DNA from: Bacillota bacterium
GTDB lineage: Bacteria > Bacillota > Clostridia > Tissierellales > Sedimentibacteraceae
Assembly (NCBI GenBank): GCA_029239575.1
Contig: JARBUP010000128.1
Coordinates: forward strand, 1 to 7,966
DNA: 7,966 nt
Reading direction: 5' to 3'
The notes beneath the pieces are model-generated. The model was not told the origin of the DNA. It was given only the letters and a program-made list of their open reading frames with translations, and searched no databases. Position numbers and translations under genes: made by a program. Of this stretch, positions 6,700 to 7,966 are shown piece by piece. How positions within the stretch are numbered: the stretch's first letter is position 1; each line of letters starts with the position of its first letter.

Positions 6700-7779
6700 T
6701 TACAAGTCAAGTTCAGTTTCACCGTCGCCTTGAGTAATGTGCCATTTTTCATGACCGTCAATTTCATACATAGATAGCTTATCTGATAATATGTTTGCGA
6801 TCATCATATTATTTTTAGGTGGTTTTCTTGTAATCATGAAACCATTTTGTAATAAAGCATTTTTATACTTACCATATAAACCTGTTCCTATTACTACATA
6901 TTCAAGATTATTGTCAAAACAATATTTTGAAACACCATTAGCTAAAGCTTTTATGTATAAATCATTATCAGGATCTGTGAAAAATTCAACTGCAGATGTC
7001 ATTTTAGAACCATTTGCTTTAGAATTATGTAATATAGCAAATCCTATGATTTCATTATTAAGTTTAGCTATTATAGTAACATAGTTTACATCTGGTCTTT
7101 CATTGTATCTATAATTTAAATATTTATAGTCCCTAACTAACAAAACATCATATTTGTTTTTATATTTATCCCAACAAGATTGAATATTTTTTGGTACTTC
7201 ATTTAATATCTCAAATTTTATATCTTTATCCATTTGGAGTTTTAGTTTGCCTTTTGCATAGGTAGAATAAATAGCATTGCCTATGGAAGATATAAATCCA
7301 ATTTTAATTCTTCTTTGTAACATGTTTTTTATTAATATAGGTTTTACATAAACTTCTTTTTCAAATAAAGTTGGCCAATTAAACCTTTGATATGCAGGAT
7401 AAGATTGATCATTAGCAAGACCTATTACTACATCAACTCCGTCCTGCTTTCCTCTTTCACAAGAATTTTCAGTCATCATTCTAAAAATACCTTGCTTTTT
7501 ATAATCAGGATGAGTCATAGATTTAACAGAATGAGCAGCTATTACAGTTTTTCCATGAACATAAAGTTCAACAGGAATTAATCCATCACAACCAATAACT
7601 TTATTTCCTTCTTTTAATAAATACATCATATTTCCAGATGGGCTGTAAGGGTTTTTTTCAAAAAGCCAATCATACATATCTTTGCTGCAATTTGTTCCTT
7701 CGCCAAATGATATAAGAGAAAGTTCTTCAAAACCTTCAAAATCTTTATCCATATCTAATCTTACGATCGTTCTTTCCAT
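6700..7779 (-). CDS. GNAT family N-acetyltransferase, substrate unknown
   Basis: The protein has 359 residues, longer than a single GNAT domain and probably a GNAT domain followed by a second, related or divergent, domain. In the N-terminal half, a beta-rich segment (MMYLLKEGNKVIGCDGLIPVEL) leads to HSVKSMTHPDYKKQGIFRMM at 83-102. This is the acetyl-CoA binding region, with a degenerate R/QxxGxG/A motif at 94-99. The segment IGLANDQSYPAYQRFNW (119-135) matches the PN-x-x-SYP-x-y-x-x-x-GW pattern of this larger GNAT group. The second half (about 215-330) again has strands and helices (VTIIAKLNNEIIGFAILH) like a second GNAT-type fold. It should transfer an acyl group from acyl-CoA to an amine; the acceptor cannot be told. 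The start at 7779 follows AGGAGG by four bases. It lies 54 bases after mutS2 with no terminator between and is probably in the same transcript. Confidence 0.85.
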   Translation of the reverse strand: MERTIVRLDMDKDFEGFEELSLISFGEGTNCSKDMYDWLFEKNPYSPSGNMMYLLKEGNKVIGCDGLIPVELYVHGKTVIAAHSVKSMTHPDYKKQGIFRMMTENSCERGKQDGVDVVIGLANDQSYPAYQRFNWPTLFEKEVYVKPILIKNMLQRRIKIGFISSIGNAIYSTYAKGKLKLQMDKDIKFEILNEVPKNIQSCWDKYKNKYDVLLVRDYKYLNYRYNERPDVNYVTIIAKLNNEIIGFAILHNSKANGSKMTSAVEFFTDPDNDLYIKALANGVSKYCFDNNLEYVVIGTGLYGKYKNALLQNGFMITRKPPKNNMMIANILSDKLSMYEIDGHEKWHITQGDGETELDL

Positions 7780-7833
7780 TGTTCCTCCTGTGTTCGTTAT
7801 TAACCTTAAGCTATCAATAACTATTGAATTTAA

Positions 7834-7966
7834 TTATTTAAAAGTAACTATTGTAACTCCATCTCCGCCTTCATTAAAGCTTCCTAATCTTGATTCTTTA
7901 ACATGTTTATGTTTTTTCAAAAACTGAGTAATACCCGACCTTAGTATTCCTGTGCCTTTGCCGTGA
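7834..7966 (-). CDS. mutS2: MutS2 C-terminal Smr domain (partial, N-terminus outside the window)
   Basis: Only the last 43 codons and the stop are present. The visible protein begins HGKGTGILRSGITQF, goes on with LKKHKHVKESRLGSFNEGGDGV and ends TIVTFK. This is the end of a Smr domain, with the HGKGTG loop and the GGDGVTIV terminal strand typical of MutS2 (also called RqcU in Bacillus). MutS2 is a MutS-like ATPase carrying a C-terminal Smr domain. It has been linked to suppression of recombination and, in Bacillus, to rescue of collided ribosomes. The ATPase part is not in the window, so a free Smr protein is formally possible, but the sequence ending is that of MutS2. The downstream GNAT gene follows after 54 bases. 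Confidence 0.88.
   Translation of the reverse strand, partial: HGKGTGILRSGITQFLKKHKHVKESRLGSFNEGGDGVTIVTFK

Noticed and set aside
7682..7927. Plus-strand open frames, such as this one and shorter ones across the window
   Set aside because: They lie antisense within well-supported genes, lack ribosome binding sites and resemble no protein, so they are shadows of AT-rich coding sequence.

Overview
The window is very AT-rich, with strong AGGAGG-type ribosome binding sites, and every supported gene lies on the minus strand. Gene content (mutS2 with a C-terminal Smr domain, argS, a DUF4080-type B12-binding radical SAM protein, an SLT transglycosylase) and codon bias point to a low-GC anaerobic Bacillota, class Clostridia in the broad sense. 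The genus cannot be fixed from this sequence alone.

Read in the direction of transcription (right to left) there are three units. (1) 7966-4739: the last 43 codons of mutS2, then a two-domain-sized GNAT acetyltransferase, then argS. The gaps are 54 and 94 bases with no terminator between genes, so they may be co-transcribed. Downstream of argS come a degenerate palindromic repeat of a dispersed type (4799-4871) and then a clear intrinsic terminator (4739-4777). (2) 4601-3754: a single secreted or membrane-anchored lytic transglycosylase with its own sigma-A-like promoter (TTGACC, 17-base spacer, TATAAT), a leader of about 110 bases, and its own terminator. (3) 3713 to the left edge: a three-gene operon encoding an unrecognised 299-residue protein, a B12-binding/radical SAM protein (coupled to the first gene by an ATGA overlap), and a TPR-repeat protein starting 17 bases after the radical SAM stop and running off the left edge.

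Units 1 and 2 are ordinary housekeeping and envelope genes. The least explained part is unit 3: a tightly coupled radical SAM enzyme of unknown substrate between an unrecognised protein and a TPR protein. The most notable non-coding structure is the palindromic repeat in the argS 3' untranslated region. Its arm differences are mostly G-U compatible in the argS-sense RNA. I did not find strong evidence for a new defence or mobile system here. Two starts (argS and the transglycosylase) are placed downstream of the longest possible start, because the first ATG lies immediately at or before the Shine-Dalgarno sequence.
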